Source: Rhynochetos jubatus
Lineage: Eukaryota; Chordata; Aves; Eurypygiformes; Rhynochetidae
Length of the DNA stretch: 64,000 bases
Assembly (NCBI GenBank): GCA_027574665.1
Contig: CM050655.1
Span: forward strand, 8,551,170-8,615,169
Direction of reading: 5' to 3'
Below the pieces are notes generated by a model. That model saw nothing but the letters and a program-made list of their open reading frames with translations. It did not search any database and was not told the DNA's origin. A program made the translations under genes and the position numbers. This document shows positions 47,756 through 61,216 of this stretch, piece by piece. The stretch's first letter is position 1. Each line of letters begins with the position of its first letter.

Positions 47756-50027
47756 CAATGCAAACAACCCATAAAATGCTGATTTAAATTTTGAAAATGA
47801 AAAAGCCCCAGTCATTTGAAAGCTTTGGTTTATGATATTGAACCAGAGGATCCTATTTTAAATTTTTGTTTTGTTTTTAAAAGTTTATGCAAGTGTGTTG
47901 GGAAGCTGAAAATTCTGATTACAATGTGTCATTTATATTCACCAAGAGATTCCTAAAATAATTTCTGTGTAATCTGGTGTGGTTTTCCCAGATTTTTTTA
48001 TTGCTGTGAGCAAAGGCAGCCTTTTCAATCACTAACACTGCTCTCTTTGTGACAGCCCTCCAAATACATCATGACCCTATAGCAAATTCAGTCTTGTGAA
48101 AACTATTAAGGATCAGCTTACCCTAGGACTGCAAGTGAAATGAAATACGAGCCCGTGGTGGTGGCAGTTAAGCATGTGCCGTCATTCTTGATACATCCAT
48201 GACTCTTGAGACTCAGATAAGCAGTAAAATAGTGAAGTACCAGTGTTATTTAGATGAGCATGTTCTTTGTGACATTGCACAAGTATGTCTCATCTTGTAA
48301 AGTGGAGTAAGTTAATTTACTAAAGTGTTTTCCTAAATCCAGGAGTGAAACAAGAGCATTTCCATTATCATTAATAGAGGCATTTCATGCTGTGTGCTTG
48401 TAGTGAGCATTCAGCGTTTGCAATGGTATTTACACTAATGGCAGGTAACTGAAATCTGGGCTGCCTGCTGAACTGGGGGTGAATGATGCACTTGGAGGTT
48501 CGAGGCTCTCCACCTTCCCATCCCTTGCAGGGGAAGGCTTTGTGCGGCAGTGACTGTCAGGGTGAGGCCCAGGGCTAGAGAGAAACGCATCAGTTCTGTA
48601 GGCATGTTGATTTACACATGTGTGTTTCCTTTTTCAGGAGAATAGACAATTTTTTTATGTTTTGAAACCTTTTGAAAACTGGTTTAGGTCAATGGATTCA
48701 AACCTAAGATTGCTAAGACGACTATTTAAATTCAGAGCTATTATCTATTTTAATTTCCTCTGCTGGAGAGTACCCCAAAACATTCATTATGTGGAGGGTA
48801 TAATCTCTGAACAAATGACATGGTGGAATTAATGAACAATTAACTATGATCATACGTTATAAACAGAGCTGATTAGAATCCACACATGCCTGGGTTTTAG
48901 AAAGACTCTCTTTTGACTCGGCTTAGTGATGCTGAGGTAGGACCATGCAGCTCTCATTTCTTATTCGTTGTGTGAGCATAACCTCATTTCCTCTGAGGTA
49001 AGGCTACATCTCTTAGTTTTCATGGCAACCAGACAAAGAATTCATCTATTCTTCAACTTCTGTGTGTGGGAAGGGTAGGGGTGAGGAAAATAAGAATTTT
49101 TCCTGGTAATTTTCCCCTTCTCCGTTTAGCTAGTATGTTTACGCTACAGACTTTCTCCCATATCCTAGAGACAGTTCTCCAGTAGCCTATGTGTGATTAA
49201 ATCAGAGAGAATATTGTAAAGCTGGAAGAAAGGGAGTATCTGTCCCCAGTAGCTGCGGCTGCACGGTAGTGTATGCAGCGTGGAATGCAGTTACTGTGCT
49301 GTGCAATTTACTGTCTTCATTAAATCAGACAAGCGTCAGGTGAACCGTAGAAATTCCATCTGCATTCGCAGTGGGCTCCGTGCATACTATTTACACATTT
49401 TTCCTATCACTTTATTTAACTTCCACACGTGTGTGTTTAATAAATTAATACCATTATAAATTATGATGATTCTTTCAAAACAGTAACATCAGATACTGTG
49501 ATCAAGGGTATTTTCAACCTTAAAGGGAAAATGCTTCTGTTGTTTTAATATAGAAGCGGGCCCTGAACTCTCCTAATGTCATTGGGGACAGGCGAGGATT
49601 TGTTTCAGAAGCTGCAGTGCAGCACCAGGCAATGACTGGACATACAGCTTGATGATTTTGCACCACATAAAAGCACTAACTTCCCTCTTATCTCCTCCAT
49701 GCTCTGATCATCCTGAAAAGTGAGACAAAAGAAATGGTCCACTGTATACTGACCTTCATTGTTACAGCAGAAACCTTTCATTATTTTATCACAGTACTTG
49801 ATACCCTCAAGGGCAATGCATTTGAAACTAGGAAATTCCATTTGCGGAAAGAAAGCAAGCAAAACTTCCATTACATAAGGAGAGATGGAGTTTTGCATGT
49901 GTTCTCTGTGTGTGTATTTGTGCTTCTCGAAATATGTATACCTGAGAGATGCTTACGCAGTAGCTTATAGAACAGCTCTTCAGTCAGAGACCATTATGTC
50001 TGAATAATTTGTTTTGAAATCATAAAA

Positions 50028-50052
50028 AGTTGTTCCTGAACTAGGAACAACT
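50028..50052. repeat. Perfect 10-bp hairpin, 5-nt loop
   Basis: AGTTGTTCCT (50028-50037) is the exact reverse complement of AGGAACAACT (50043-50052), with GAACT between. The inner part contains GTTCCTGAAC, close to a palindromic STAT-like or steroid-receptor-like half-site arrangement. No RNA gene or known repeat is recognised. Confidence 0.75.
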
Positions 50053-50587
50053 CGCTCAGGTAGACCACTGTAAGTGGAGAAATGGTTTGTTTGAGTTACA
50101 CAAAGATATGTTCAAATGGGACTTCTAATATTCCTAGCATGCTTATCAAGTGTTCCCTGCCACCAGCATTCTACGCTGGTAGGGACTATGCACCCTAACG
50201 GTTAAACAATAAATAATTGGTTTGGAGGGCTTTTAGCAAAATCCTCAGAATTCCAAGGTTATTCATGGTCATGACATGGAATGTTAGTATAGTAATTTTG
50301 TTTGTAGGATCATTATCTGATTCTCATGAGTTCTTATTGTGCGTTACTAACTGCTTTCAGTAGTGCCCAGGTACCAATGGAAAGAAATAAGCGTTAGGCA
50401 GAAAAATCCACAGTAATTCTGGCCAGACTTGTTCAATTATCAGGTGTCTTTTGCTCTTAGTATGTTCCATTTTAAACCACGACTTATCCCATTATCTGTG
50501 CCCTATTGCTGATAACCTGAGATACAAATTATTAAACTATGCTTGTCTTTAGGTAAAAATACTTTTAACTAAGAATCTGAAAGTGGT

Positions 50588-50632
50588 TGGGTTTTTTTGT
50601 GGGGTTTTTTTGTTTGTTTGTGGTTTTTTTTA
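50588..50632. repeat. T/G-rich low-complexity tract
   Basis: T runs separated by G, with TTTGTTTG units; same class as 27447-27506. Confidence 0.85.
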
Positions 50633-53600
50633 ATTATTAGGTACTCAAGGCTTTGGTCTCTCTCCTCTTTGCAAGGTAAATGTGGAGTAAGTGAACTCTG
50701 TCTGCCCCTTGCATCAGCATTTAGCAGTGACAGGACTGTAATGCAGTGGCTTTGCCCAAAGACCAGCAATGAGTGTAAACTGGCCAAAGCACCCCTGGAG
50801 GACCATGTTCCTGTTTGAAGGTCACAAAGCACAGTCCCTGGCTGGGTGTCATGAAGGGAAGACCCCAGGAGCCTGGCTGCAGGTCATGATGCCTGGCTGC
50901 AGAGCTCTAGAGGTGTTCAGTTTTCCATGTTCAAGTGGGTGGGAGAAAGTGTAAGAGGTTTTGGGCGAAGGTGCAGGAGTATGTGTACAGTAGGCAGCAG
51001 GCTTTGTCCTTCTTTGTGCCTTTAGCTTTCCGTGGACTGAGCCCGGAGGAGGAGAGCAGCTCCCTGGGTCTTGGAATTTCCCCTCCCGCCTGTTTAGTTT
51101 TAGAGCCACTCGGCTATGTGGGCTGCCCTGCCTTGAGCAGACCTAAAGTTCCTGGCAGTGGCTGTAGATGTGACAACTTGCTATTAGAAAGGATTTGTTC
51201 TCTTTGGTATGAGGGAGTGAGGTTTTCCTATCAGGGAGTTTGAAAACACCAAGATTTAAAAGTTTAAGGTTCAAGAATGAAGGGCTTCTAGTTGGTGGCT
51301 GGAGTCTGTGTAAGCAAAGGCAAGGGTCCAACTCTTCAGGGAATGGGGAGTTGCTGTTTCAATGGGATTAAAATGGAAATCTTCATAGAGGAAGACAGCT
51401 TCTGCTTGGGAGATGTCTGTTACACACTGATCACTAGGCAGAGACCCTTCTGCTGGCTTTTCATGAGAAACGATATCGTTTTATCAGACTATTGCTCCTT
51501 ACAAGCTAGTTACAGCAACTTTCCCATAGCCCTGTATTGTTATAATTAGGACACTGCTGTCCTCATGCGCATATTCTGCTTCCAGGACCTAACCAACTCT
51601 CTCTTCAGGGCTTTTCATTGTTCACTGTGGACACAGTAAACTGTTCAAAGCTGATGTGATTGTGCTTGATCCAGTTCTGCGTGAAGTTGGGAATATGGTC
51701 CTTTACCAGCCCAAGTGACATGCACGGTTTTACAACTGAACTACATCTCCTGAGTCAGCTGAAGGAGTATCTTCCTTCAGAGGCACATTTTTAATTCTAA
51801 GGGATAAACAGCATAGTCAGTAGTTGAACTAAAGTGTTTGCAGAGGACATGTAATATTCTTTTCCAGGAGAAATTAAATAAAAATCGTGGCTTGATGTGT
51901 TCTGATTTTGGCAAGAAACCTTTCCAGGTAGAGAGTGAACGTCTGGAGGCCAAACCAAAAAAATGTTGATCAATACAGCCAATGGAAATCTGCAACATTA
52001 ATTCCTCAGCCAGTAATGCAATTGCTTAATAACTGTTGGTATTGATTATTGAGGAACTGAATACTGTGTGCTAAAAAATGAGAATACAGATTCATTTACA
52101 ACAAAGCAGCTCATCTCTCTTCTGGCTTTCAGAGAGTATCTGTAACTGTACTATGAGCTACAACATGTTGATGACCCTGGAGAAGCAACAGGGCATTAAG
52201 ATGGATGAAAAGTTGTAGTCTCAGTGTGATCTTGGAGTGTGGCCTGGTGTTTCTTGGACTGTGGTCTGTTTAGACTCATTGAACCACTTGTCACTGAAAG
52301 CTGTAGGTCTTGTCTCCTCTTCATCCTTCCTCTCACCACCCTCAGCATTTGCGTGTTAGTACTGCACCTCACCTTTGGAGGGACACTGGTGGTTTTGGGG
52401 CATCCTCTTTTTGCCTTAACTTTAAGATAAAAGTGCACCCTCAGCATTTTTATGGCCTGCTCCTTTCTGTTGAATAGAAGCAGAACCATCCTCCAGCCTC
52501 TAACACTTCTCTGGATCACAGGTTGTGCTGTAGCCCTTTGTAGTTCCAGCTCTAAAAGTTGTAAAGTAAAAAGAATATGTTTTCAAAACACATTCTCAGT
52601 GGTTTTGTTTAGCTTACAGGTGTTGTGGGTTTCTTTGTTAGTAAGTTGTCATCTCTACAACATCTCTAATTCCCCAGTAACCTCGCCCACTAACCGGACA
52701 ATAATTGCCAATTGCCTGGCGTACAGGCCAGGTTACTGATGGTAACGGATACAATCCCGGAAGGAAGAACCATCTTTTTCTCCTATTGTGACTGTGTATG
52801 TGAGGGATCATTGTGGCTTCAGTCTGATTAGGAGCATGAGTGGAAACCTTCATAGCCCCAATTCAGGCTCTGCTTTCTCCCCAGTGCCATCAGAAACTCA
52901 AATTGCTACCGATACTGGAAAGAAACATCCAAATGCAAAAGCTTCTTCTGTCCCCAGCCTGTCACCTGGCTTATCTTTTCCTGCAGTTATAAGGAAACAG
53001 AAGGAAAACATTGCTGAGCCTAATTCCCAGAACTTTATGTTTTGGCACCGATTTGCTTTTAGCTTTAGGGTTCACTGCTGTTCTCTTGTTTCTGTGCCGT
53101 GGTGGATTATGCAGGTGTCAAAAATTTAAAGCCCAGTTATCTTCGTTTCCACAAACTTGATTGTAGTTTCTGTCCCAGAAGTGACTGTGAAGAAGGAAAA
53201 CAGTATGAGTTCTGAAAACCTGATCCTAGAAGGTATGTTGCTATTAAATCTCTGAGCTTCAACATTAAAATATTTTAATTTTCTCTTAAGAAGAACCTGA
53301 AAAAGGCCGGTTGATAAAGCTTTCACAATTGTGTGCTTTTGCTACACATGAAGCATGAGTCACAGCATCAGTAACATCAAAGCGTTTGCTCGTTTACCAA
53401 CGATGTGGTAGGGAGGCAGCAAAGGCAGGTGTGATATGCGTGTTGACTGACTACACGGTGAATGCTTACTAATCAGGAGGTTTCAGCTCAAGAGAAAGCT
53501 ACAGACTGTAGATGTGACTGTTCTCCCTGCATTACAGACAAATGCAGTGGGGCTGGAGAAAAGACATAGAATCTTTGGACATGATCCTTTGTGGGAAACA

Positions 53601-56600
53601 AAGTGAATGCTACCAGAGCCTGAATTTTACCAACGCTTTCTGCTTTCCTCCTTTCCTCCATCATGCTGAACATATGTTGGTTTACTTTCTATGTAACGTT
53701 TGGCCATATGTTGAACAAGTCCTCTAGGAATGACTTGCCAAGTGCCAGAAAATGCTCTGCTGTGGCAAATTGACAGGTAGACTAATGCTATTATCTTTTA
53801 ATGATGTTTTAACATAAGCAGAGGTTTGAATGCGTCTGAAAATATGCTCAGAAGGAGGGACTGAGTTTTCTTGACTGCGATACAAGAAAAGAAACAAGCA
53901 TGAGCAGTGGTTTAAAAATCGTTCCCCTCCCCCCCAAGTTGGGCCATTTTTATTAGAGAGGAAAGTTTAGACTTGATTTTTTTTTTACATTGTGCCTTAT
54001 GTGGTTATTTACCTGTTTGTTTGAGAGGAGGGTTACATATGTAGATGGTTCCACTATGTATAAAACCGCAAAGAAACAGACCCTAGCAAGCAGGTTTATC
54101 CCATTTAATATTTCAAAGAGAAAGAGTTAAGAGCTTTCCATTTAAGCCTACCAGCAAGCATGTACACAACAAGGAAGAACGAGAATAGCTAAACACAAAG
54201 ATTTCTGGTCAGTATTTAGAATGAGTTGGAACGTGCGATTTCCTTGCAACCTTATAACTTTATTTTGCTTATATAAAGAGTATATGAGTTGCTTGCAGAG
54301 ACTGCTTTCTGGGTGAAATACCAATACATTCTGTTCCAGTTCCATCTCCTTTTAATACTGAACATTAACATTTTTCCAAAGGAACAAGTGATTCCTGGGT
54401 TCCTCAAAGAAGAAAATTGTGTAGGCTGGGTTTTCTTGCAGTATCATGCGGAAGCAACCTTCAAAAGGAAGCTTTTGAGTGTATATATAGTGAGGCAGTA
54501 AAATCAGACACATTTTTGTGGGTGAGCAAATATAAACTCCTAAAGATTACTGAAAATTAAAGTGGCAGAAATTAATCTGGAAGCCTTTCTGCCCTGCTCC
54601 TGATCTGGCCCAGGGTCTTATCGGCAAACATGTAAGAGAAGTTGTTGGCTTTGGTTTGTTTGTTAATTTATTCATTTGAGAATGACACTGGAAGGTTTGA
54701 AATAGTTAAGTTGTACTGAAGTCCTTGCATGGATAATGTGGGTTTTGTTGCCTGTGGTTTCTCAGGAGACTGAGCAGAAGGTAGGAATAAGTAGCAGATC
54801 TTGGGAGATCACTTTGGCTGCAGAACTGTTGTAGAATTCAGCACATCACCAGTATGGTGGCTGTTTGTTGTTTTGGTTTTAAACTGAATTAGTAGAACTT
54901 TACAGGGCTGAGTTTCACCTTTCTCTTTAATGTTATTGCAGTGTACGGAATATACTCGCAACAGTCAGTTCTCAGGGTTTCAGTAAGTATGGGAAATCTG
55001 AGGCAAACCATAACATACACACACCTTGTGAGGATGCCAAGTTTTTTAAAGCAATAAATGTTTTTATGCACAAATATAAATTACAATTTGTATGAGTTTC
55101 CATGTACGTATGTGTACAGACACTTAAGTTACTGGATATGCTGTATATTTATCACAGAGTAACAATGAAAAGACACAGTCGCAATGACATAGAAACAGTA
55201 TTAAATATTTTACAACATTTGATTACATTTTCCAATATTTCTTCTGCAGTGCTTTCTGCCCTGATAAAATGAATAGCTCATCAGCACCTTAGTAAACATC
55301 AACTGCAGCCTGCAGCTTTATTTTTCCACCATTGAACAATTCACAATGCATTCAGTATTCCAGCCCAGCTGATCATGAGATAAAGTGTGACCAAAAAGTA
55401 GATCATCTGGTGGATGCTCCAGTGTTTGATACAACACAAAGGGTCCCTTTCTTCTCTCCAGCGTGCCCGTGCAGCTCCTACAGCAATCAGTGGGAGCCGT
55501 GCGTGCCTACTGGGGGCACGTTGCTGTATCTGAAGCACTTGCTCCATTTCGTCATTGAAATGAGCACAGCAATAGAGATATCCAAGCCAAGCACAGCCAC
55601 TTCTTGGCTATTTGTATATTCAGCTGGTTCAGTGTTGGGTTTAGTGGCTGAGCTTCTCGTTTATGCTTTTGTGGCCCGCATATATTCCGTGGCATGGGGT
55701 GTCTGACTTTAATCATTCAAGCCTTGTGTATTTTCTGAATGTGGCTTTTGACTGTGTTGCGCCACAAGCCGTGGAGATGGAAGTGGCATGTTACTGCGTT
55801 GCCTTTGCCTCTGTGCTAAGGCAGGGCTGACCCCTGTTGGCCTCCCAGTTCGAATGCTTTTCTGTACCTTAGTGCCTGGAAGCTCAAGAGCTTTGCTTTC
55901 TCCTACTGCCTGACAAGGGACCAGAAACCTGTGGCTCACAGGCCAGATACAGCTGGAAGCTCTTATGTATGTGGTGCTGTGGGTGTCTGGGCTGCCAAAG
56001 ACATTTGGAACTACTCAGACCATTGCAGAGAGTCAGCTCTTCACACATCTGTGGGAATTTGTGGCAGCTCCTTTCCTAGCCATCTCTTTAGTAAAAAAAT
56101 AAAGTGCGGGGACTGTATTTGCACAGCGTTTGTGCTGCTATCCTAGGATTGCCTGTATGCCCAGACCTTGAACGTATCCACGTAAAGCCTTTACTCCATC
56201 TTCCTGGCTGCAGCGTAGACTATATCTGCGCAGCTTTTTGTCTTGGCAGGCTCTTGTGTTCCTAAGACCAACGGTGGAGTTAATGCTGAGAGTCACGCTA
56301 GGAGCACGGCAGCATCTCAAGAGATGAGATGGCCTTCACAGCAGAGTTTATTCAGATCCAACCGGTTGGAATCAAATGTGAGATAGCAGAGGTTTATTTG
56401 CAGAAGACTGCCCACCCTGCCAAAGGCCAACTTACTGCAAGCACTGACGTGAACTCAGTTTGGGAGTAGCAATCAGTGACAGAGTACTCAATTATGAAGC
56501 ATTTAGATCTTTTTCTCTTAGTTGTCATTCTTTTTCATATGTATCTTCAGTATTTTTTCCCCCACTATGGCCTGAATTTTTTGTTCAGCATTGTCTTTCC

Positions 56601-59600
56601 AATAGTTGCAGAAGTTGATCATAACTGGGAAAGATTGGGGTTTTTTTAAGTGTGAGCCACATACAAGCAGCTGTGCGTTCCTGGATCAGTGCAGGTATGA
56701 TCCAGCTCCTGTGGAAATCAGTTGGGTGTTTTGCACTAACCTCAGTGGATGGTTCACAATATCAAGTCGTTGTGAGGTTATGGAGCCACGAAAGGCAGCA
56801 TGTGGTGTTTGGTATGTACCTCCTGGAACCTGCTCCTTGGTTACATAGCACAAGGATGTAAAAAATCATGGATAAAATGGAGTTAGGGTTTTCGTAAGCT
56901 GAAGGACTACAGTGTATCTAGACAGGAACACCCACATGGGGCCGCTGATGGCAAGAGGGTCTATGGCAGCGTGTTTGGGTCAGAAAACTTCAATTGACAG
57001 TCAGACAGTTCATGCAAGTAATGTAAACAGTAATTTTCTACAAAAGCGAACCTTTGGTACACACGAACGTGAATTCTAAATCCAACTGATTGATTTACCT
57101 CATAAGTGTAATTCTGGTATGTTCTTTTTTCTTATAGAGCAGCCTCCGACAGCACTGAAGTGAATAATTCTGTATTTGGCAATTATTTATGAACTGCAGA
57201 TTTCAAACGCAGCAGATGCATTTCCTGGATGGCAGCCATTGGTGCATCTGGGGACTTACTTACTAGTTATTGAAAACACTGGACTGGAGGGGAAAAAGAA
57301 AAGATGCTGCCACCTCTTTCTAATTTTCAGCTAATTTCTGAGGTGCTCCACAGCATTCCTTCCCCTAGATTTGATACATTAGAAACATCTTTTGACATCT
57401 CCCAAAGATTTAGTTGTCTTCCAGAATAATAGTCTTCTAGGATACATTGCAGGTCCTGCAACTTGGAGATTTGTATCCAAAGCCATTTAGGACAGCACTC
57501 AATTTCTGTAAAGTAAAACAAGAAATCCTTGCGAAAGGTTGTAAAAAGTTTTTTATATTGTGCCACACATGACTAAATGTTAGAATTAATATTTAGAGTA
57601 CTTGAAAAATGAAATTGGGTATCTTGATGCTCAAAGATTTTCTGTGTTCTACATAAACATTAAACTTAGGACAATGAGGGGTGTCTTGTTCCCTGTGTGC
57701 AAAGTCCACTGAGAGGAACAAAGCAGCGAACGAGTGTCAAGTCTCTCTGCTCCTTCTGCTTTGGCTGTCTCGGTCGCAACCAACAGTAGCGGTGCCAAGC
57801 TGTGTGCCGCTAATAGACCTGCTCTCTCGAGCTGGAGCCCCTTTACCACCCCATTTTACAGGCACCAACAAATTACAAAGGCAGGTGAAACTTTGGGGAG
57901 AAAAGAAGAGAAAAATTGTTCTGGGATATAATGGAACCCTTGCTGCTTTTTTGGTATTTTGCAAGTGCAAGTGTGCAAGTCTTGCTGCTTTCAAAACTAA
58001 GTAGTAGTATAATGGGGAGAAGCACCTGTTTTATACTGATCTTGAGGATTTCATCTCCATTATCTCAGTGACAAGATAGGGTGTGTGTTCCACAGTTTGT
58101 CTAGGTGTTTTTTGGTTTGTTTTTGTCCTAAACTTGTCACAGTGGTGTGGGGAGTATTTGATACTCTTCTCCATCCTTGCCATTCTCATTCCTCCTGTCT
58201 TCCATTTTTCTATTTTTCTTTAATGCCTTTCTTTTGGGAAGTAGAGTTCCAGATGTAGTAAGGATAGGTCAAAAGGATGGCATTTGGATTTGTTTATCTC
58301 CATGCTTGAGGAGAGGAGAGATGATTTCAGGCCATTAAACATGCAACAAAGCATGCTTGTCTTTGAGCTTAATACTTCTTGTTGAAATTTAGAGAGTGAA
58401 TTTTAATATGGACTTAGTCTAGGGAAGAGCATGTTCTTTACGATACAGTGAATTTTGATCAGTGTCTGTTAGAATTTCAGATGTGACTCTTTATGGCATT
58501 GGGATTGAGATATGCCTCAGACTTCCTCAGGAGGCAATGCCAGTGACAGGGTTTGCAGTATTGGCTTCTGTTCATGGAATGTATTCTTTAATGGAAAAGC
58601 AAATATCATGGGTCATTTCTTTAGCTCTGCCTGATCTTACTCCCTCTGCACGCTAGCCATATGTTGTATTTTATATTTAAAGTAAAACACTTAAAGACAT
58701 ATAGTAAAAGATATGCCAAGTCAAATGCCCGTGGAAAACCACTTCTAATAGACTTAGGAGAACGTGGTAGGCTTGCACGCTTGATATGTCATTGGCATTC
58801 TCCATATAGAGGTGAGACTCTAAACTTTTCAGCAGTAAGGGACTGAAAAGTTAGAACCATAATTTGATAAAAATATTCCACTTGTACGCTGATTTCTTCT
58901 TATTTTCATGGTGGTTGGGAGCTTCAGTGTCATCGCTATTTGAATATTTTTGAAGACACTTTCGGTTTCATTTTGGTTTTTTAAAAAATAGATATATTTT
59001 TTAAAATTTCTGTAATTGTCCTGTAAGCTGCTTAATTACAGATATTTATTCTACTGGTCATAATAGAGTTTGTCATTTTGAATATGAATTCATTTCCAGT
59101 CTTCAAAAATGTCTTGGGGCATATATTAATCTACAGTGTGGATGTGAGTGTCATTTTTGATAATTTTCCGCTGCTGTATCTTTCCAAGAAATATGTGAAA
59201 ATTTCTAAAGGGCCATTAGGGTTCGATGCAGGCAGCAGACCTAGCAATAACGTATAGCTCTTGGGTACATGGTTCTCTGTTGTCTTTTGTGCAAGAAAAC
59301 AGCATTGAGATGCAGTCTTTCAAAGTGAACCATGTTCCTAAAAATAGGTTAATTGTTTTTACAAAAAATGGGTGGAAGTGGGGTAAAAAAAAAGATCCCC
59401 TTTCTCTGCCAGTGGGTCTTTATGCATTTCTGGTAATGCTGCTTACGCATTGGCTTCCACGTGAGCCCTTATGCTTGAGGAAGGAAGTCAGAGACCATAC
59501 TGCAGAATACATTACTAGACATTTTAAATAGCATACTGCATATAGTGCGTGTACTTTAGGGCATTTTGTAAGGTAGCAGTTTGCTGTTAAGACATATCCT

Positions 59601-60009
59601 TGTGTGCTGGCTGTACATCTGTCAAAACCAGGCGTTTTTCTTGTCGTATGAACTCTAGCCTTTCATTTCATCCCAGTCTCAGAAGTTGAAGTCTCAAGTC
59701 CAGGTCTGCAAATACTCTGTACTGGAAACTTCTACTGATGTCTTCCCGCCATTACCTCAGATTTATACCAAATCCGTAGATTAATGGCTCTCACTCACTC
59801 TTCTGTGAACCATTAGAGGTCTACAGAGTATTTGTGGCAGAGGCGATCTTTCCCTCTCACTACTGCTTTAAATGAAAATAAGTAGAAAACACCTGATTTC
59901 TGTAATTGCTGTAGAGCGTGAGGGTCACCCATAGAGAGCTAAGGACTATCTGTGCAATAAAAAGGAGAAGAGTCAACAACATTATTTCAAATGCGAGCTT
60001 GCCGATTGC

Positions 60010-60500
60010 CATCGTATGACCATGAGCTCGAAAGGGACAGACCGTGTGATGTGACTTCACCCACGGTGCCATCCCGGTGTGTGTCCCCTGCGTGAGAAGG
60101 CATACTGTGGTGGAAACTACCTTCAGCCCCAGCTGCCTCCATGGTCAGGATCCTACTGGATGGGCCCTGGAAACGCAGACCTGGCAGCACGGGTGGTTTC
60201 CTTGCAGAGCCCGGGGAAGCCGGGCTCCCGCGCGCGCTTGGTGTCGCAGACGGTATCGATCCTCTGCGCCTGTGCTGGGGAGAGCGCGAGCTGCAGGAGC
60301 GCGCGACGGTCAGCACATTCACTGAAGTCTCTTGCTCCATAATGGCTCTTCTGAAGTCACTTGATTCGGTTGATGCTGGGCTCGAGCAGTCTCCCTCGGG
60401 TCAGTAGGTCCTACCTACAAATGTGGGTCATCTGGCAGCTATTCCGTAGTGCCGGTGTCACTAGGGATAATGCCACGTCGGTAAAATGGCTGCCATCAGC
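60010..60500. promoter_or_regulatory. CpG-dense pocket, candidate CpG island
   Basis: Between about 60181 and 60310 there are roughly 17 CpG dinucleotides in 135 bases, including CCCGCGCGCGC and GAGCGCGCGACGG, within GC-rich sequence. CpG is scarce in most of the surrounding intron. Just after it, AAAATGGCTGCCAT (60484-60497) resembles a YY1 site. Open frames of 80-117 codons occur on both strands but reflect GC content. It could be an unmethylated regulatory element or an alternative promoter inside ANK3, or a GC-rich old repeat. Confidence 0.4.
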
Positions 60501-61021
60501 AGGCCGCCTGCGCTGTCAGTTGTAATTAAAATCTTTGCCCCAAATAATCCCTTCTGGACTCAGACAACAAAGGGACTTTCCACATTTCCCCTGCCTGTGC
60601 TGAGGAGAGTATCAGCCCCCAGAAAGACACAGCTTCATCCCCCTGATCTGGCAAACAATTTTGGCTTGCAGCCCACGTGAGCAGGGAGTAGCCTTGAGTC
60701 TGGAAAGAATCAATGTGGCAAAGCAAGGCCTTTCAGGCCCCGGTGGGATAGTCCTTTGGCCCAACAGGTTTCAGTTTTGAACCAGGGAACACACAGGGAC
60801 TTTGGTCACCTTCCATCTGAAGAAGAAACGAAGTAGATGGAGATTGGGTGCTCCCCTGGTGATGCTGGTGGTGGTTTCTGCATGATGCCTGTCTGCACTG
60901 GATGAAAACATCAGGAGTGATGGGAGAGTTGTGCACTAGTGCTCGTGCAGACAAATAACCATCTCAGCCTTGTTTCTATCCGTTTCTGCGGACTTAGAAA
61001 GGGCAGCCTCCTTGTGCCAGC

Positions 61022-61092
61022 TGGGTTTGGTTTTAAGTTATGATTTTTTATGTGTTTTGGGTTTTGTTTTGTTGGTTGGTTTTGTTTTAGGC
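61022..61092. repeat. T/G-rich low-complexity tract
   Basis: About 70 bases with GGGTTTTGTTTTGTTGG-like words; its complement-like partner lies at 61186-61216. Confidence 0.85.
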
Positions 61093-61185
61093 TCCAGTAT
61101 AGACAACCTGACCTTTCAAACGTTCTGACTGGTTGAACTGAGTTTTTCAGAGGCACTTGAGTCATAGTCACAGTTTTAAATCAGA

Positions 61186-61216
61186 AAAAATCAAACCAAA
61201 CCAACAAACAAAATCC
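61186..61216. repeat. A/C-rich low-complexity tract
   Basis: Contains CAAACCAAACCAACAAAC. It is in inverse orientation to 61022-61092, so the two could pair as an imperfect stem in single-stranded form. Confidence 0.8.

Larger units (their letters stand above)
47037..60009 (+). other. ANK3: ANK3 intron 1, middle part
   Basis: Non-coding by appearance. It holds the homeodomain-core cluster, the C/A-rich tract, the perfect hairpin at 50028 and a T/G-rich tract listed separately. The longest open frame, 55332-55706 (+, 124 codons), has no recognisable domain; its C-terminal half is hydrophobic by chance. No second ANK3 exon was seen. Confidence 0.55.

Noticed and set aside
60328-60407. Short frame MALLKSLDSVDAGLEQSPSG as another ANK3 first exon
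   Set aside because: It ends at a stop without a good donor and does not match any ANK3 N-terminus I can recall.
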